Assembly (NCBI GenBank): GCA_019057775.1
Contig: JAHLWT010000278.1
Location: 1-20,554, forward strand
Length of the DNA stretch: 20,554 nucleotides
Source: Promethearchaeota archaeon
GTDB lineage: Archaea; Asgardarchaeota; Lokiarchaeia; Sigynarchaeales; SOKP01
Reading direction: 5' to 3'
Shown here: piece by piece, positions 19,897 through 20,554 of the stretch
Numbering within the stretch: the first letter of the stretch is position 1
How the letters are laid out: each line of letters opens with the position of its first letter
Position numbers and translations under genes: made by a program
The notes under the pieces: generated by a model
The model's input: the letters and a program-made list of their open reading frames with translations, nothing else
Told to the model about the DNA's origin: nothing
The model's database searches: none

Positions 19897-20554
19897 ATGT
19901 TCGAGAATATCGATATTCAAAAAATAAATTCCATCGCTAAAAAAGCAGGCGATGAAATTATGAGGATTTATCAGCAGGATTTTGATGTAGATTATAAGGC
20001 TGATAATTCACCTTTAACCAAGGCAGATATTAAATCAAACGAAATTATAACTGAAAGTTTAAAAGATTTATATCCGGAAATACCTATTCTTTCTGAGGAA
20101 AACAAAGAAGTACCCTACAATATAAGAAAAAATTGGGAATACTTCTGGCTTATTGACCCCCTTGACGGAACTAAAGAATTTGTTAAAAAGAACGGAGAGT
20201 TTACGGTAAATATAGCCCTGATTCATAAAGATACTTCAGTATTAGGTGTAATATATGCTCCTGCACTTGAAAGATTATATTACGCTCAGAAAGAAAAAGG
20301 GGCATTTAAACAAGAAAAAGGCGCTATTACTAAAAAACTACCAATTTATAGTAATTCCAATAATAATAACTCTCTTAAAGTTATAGTGTCTAAATCACAT
20401 TACAATCAAGAAACCAGAGAATTTGTTAATAATTTGAAAAATCAATATGAAAATATTGAATTTATCAACATTGGCAGTTCTTTAAAATTTTGTCTTATCG
20501 CAGAAGGAAAAGCAGATATTTATCCTCGCTTAGCTCCTACTATGGAGTGGGATA
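19897..20554 (+). CDS. cysQ: 3'(2'),5'-bisphosphate nucleotidase CysQ, partial (right edge)
   Basis: CysQ removes the 3' phosphate of PAP (and PAPS), clearing the by-product of sulfotransfer or PAPS reduction. It is a Mg-dependent inositol-monophosphatase-family enzyme. From ATG 19897 (AAGGA at 19884-19888) the frame stays open for 219 codons to the edge of the window. Metal-site motifs are SEEN at 66-69 and DPLDGTKEF from Asp87; GSSLKFCLIAEGKADIYPRL and the final PTMEWD, the start of the WDxAAG motif, follow. The full protein should be about 260-270 aa, so roughly the last 45 residues are missing. It is in an operon with cysC, which fits a PAPS-producing pathway. Confidence 0.93.
   Translation, partial: MFENIDIQKINSIAKKAGDEIMRIYQQDFDVDYKADNSPLTKADIKSNEIITESLKDLYPEIPILSEENKEVPYNIRKNWEYFWLIDPLDGTKEFVKKNGEFTVNIALIHKDTSVLGVIYAPALERLYYAQKEKGAFKQEKGAITKKLPIYSNSNNNNSLKVIVSKSHYNQETREFVNNLKNQYENIEFINIGSSLKFCLIAEGKADIYPRLAPTMEWD

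Overview
The window is an AT-rich (by eye roughly two-thirds A+T) stretch of bacterial DNA. Every convincing gene lies on the + strand, most have clear AGGAG-type ribosome binding sites, and TTG starts occur. There are no rRNA or tRNA genes and no taxonomic marker. The gene content (tripartite tricarboxylate transporters, a bacterial ComA homologue, homomeric Sat, small bS23-like and GIY-YIG genes dispersed with short repeats) suggests a low-GC anaerobic, mostly uncultured lineage, perhaps Atribacterota-like. That placement is a weak inference.

Left edge (1-1537): a bS23-type four-helix-bundle gene lies between two identical 30-bp copies of a leader that contains the ribosome binding site. 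Its tail is written in degenerate heptanucleotide repeats. It is followed by a winged-helix regulator with an extra GxG-containing domain, then a gene-poor gap.

Centre (1538-15582): a run of sulfur and organic-anion genes. In order: an alkaline-phosphatase-superfamily hydrolase; a PP-loop CysD/CysH-like protein; cassette 1 (hydrolase, tctC, tctB, tctA); a phosphosulfolactate synthase (ComA) homologue; cassette 2 (paralogous hydrolase, tctC, tctB, tctA); Sat; and a 99-aa orphan. The two cassettes share gene order, a leader with an orphan Shine-Dalgarno site before tctC, and a perfect hairpin terminator between tctC and tctB. Their periplasmic receptors have diverged.

Right part (15583-20554): two TauE/SafE-type permeases sit among partial duplications of sat and of a permease gene. 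Then come a consensus promoter, a truncated bS23-like fragment, a GIY-YIG protein, and four ~93-bp elements with 11-bp inverted ends, the last of which supplies the ribosome binding site of cysC. The cysC gene has a one-base frameshift as given and is followed by cysQ, which runs off the edge.

Working hypothesis (inference): sulfate is activated by Sat and CysC, the PP-loop protein and CysQ handle APS/PAPS/PAP, and sulfite joins phosphoenolpyruvate through the ComA homologue. The cytoplasmic hydrolases, Tct transporters and TauE-like permeases would process and move sulfonated or other organic anions. The hydrolases look like sulfatases by fold but carry Thr where a formylglycine sulfatase needs Cys or Ser, so they may be phosphatases or phosphodiesterases. 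I found no recognisable sulfotransferase, sulfite reductase, CysN or ComB in the window.
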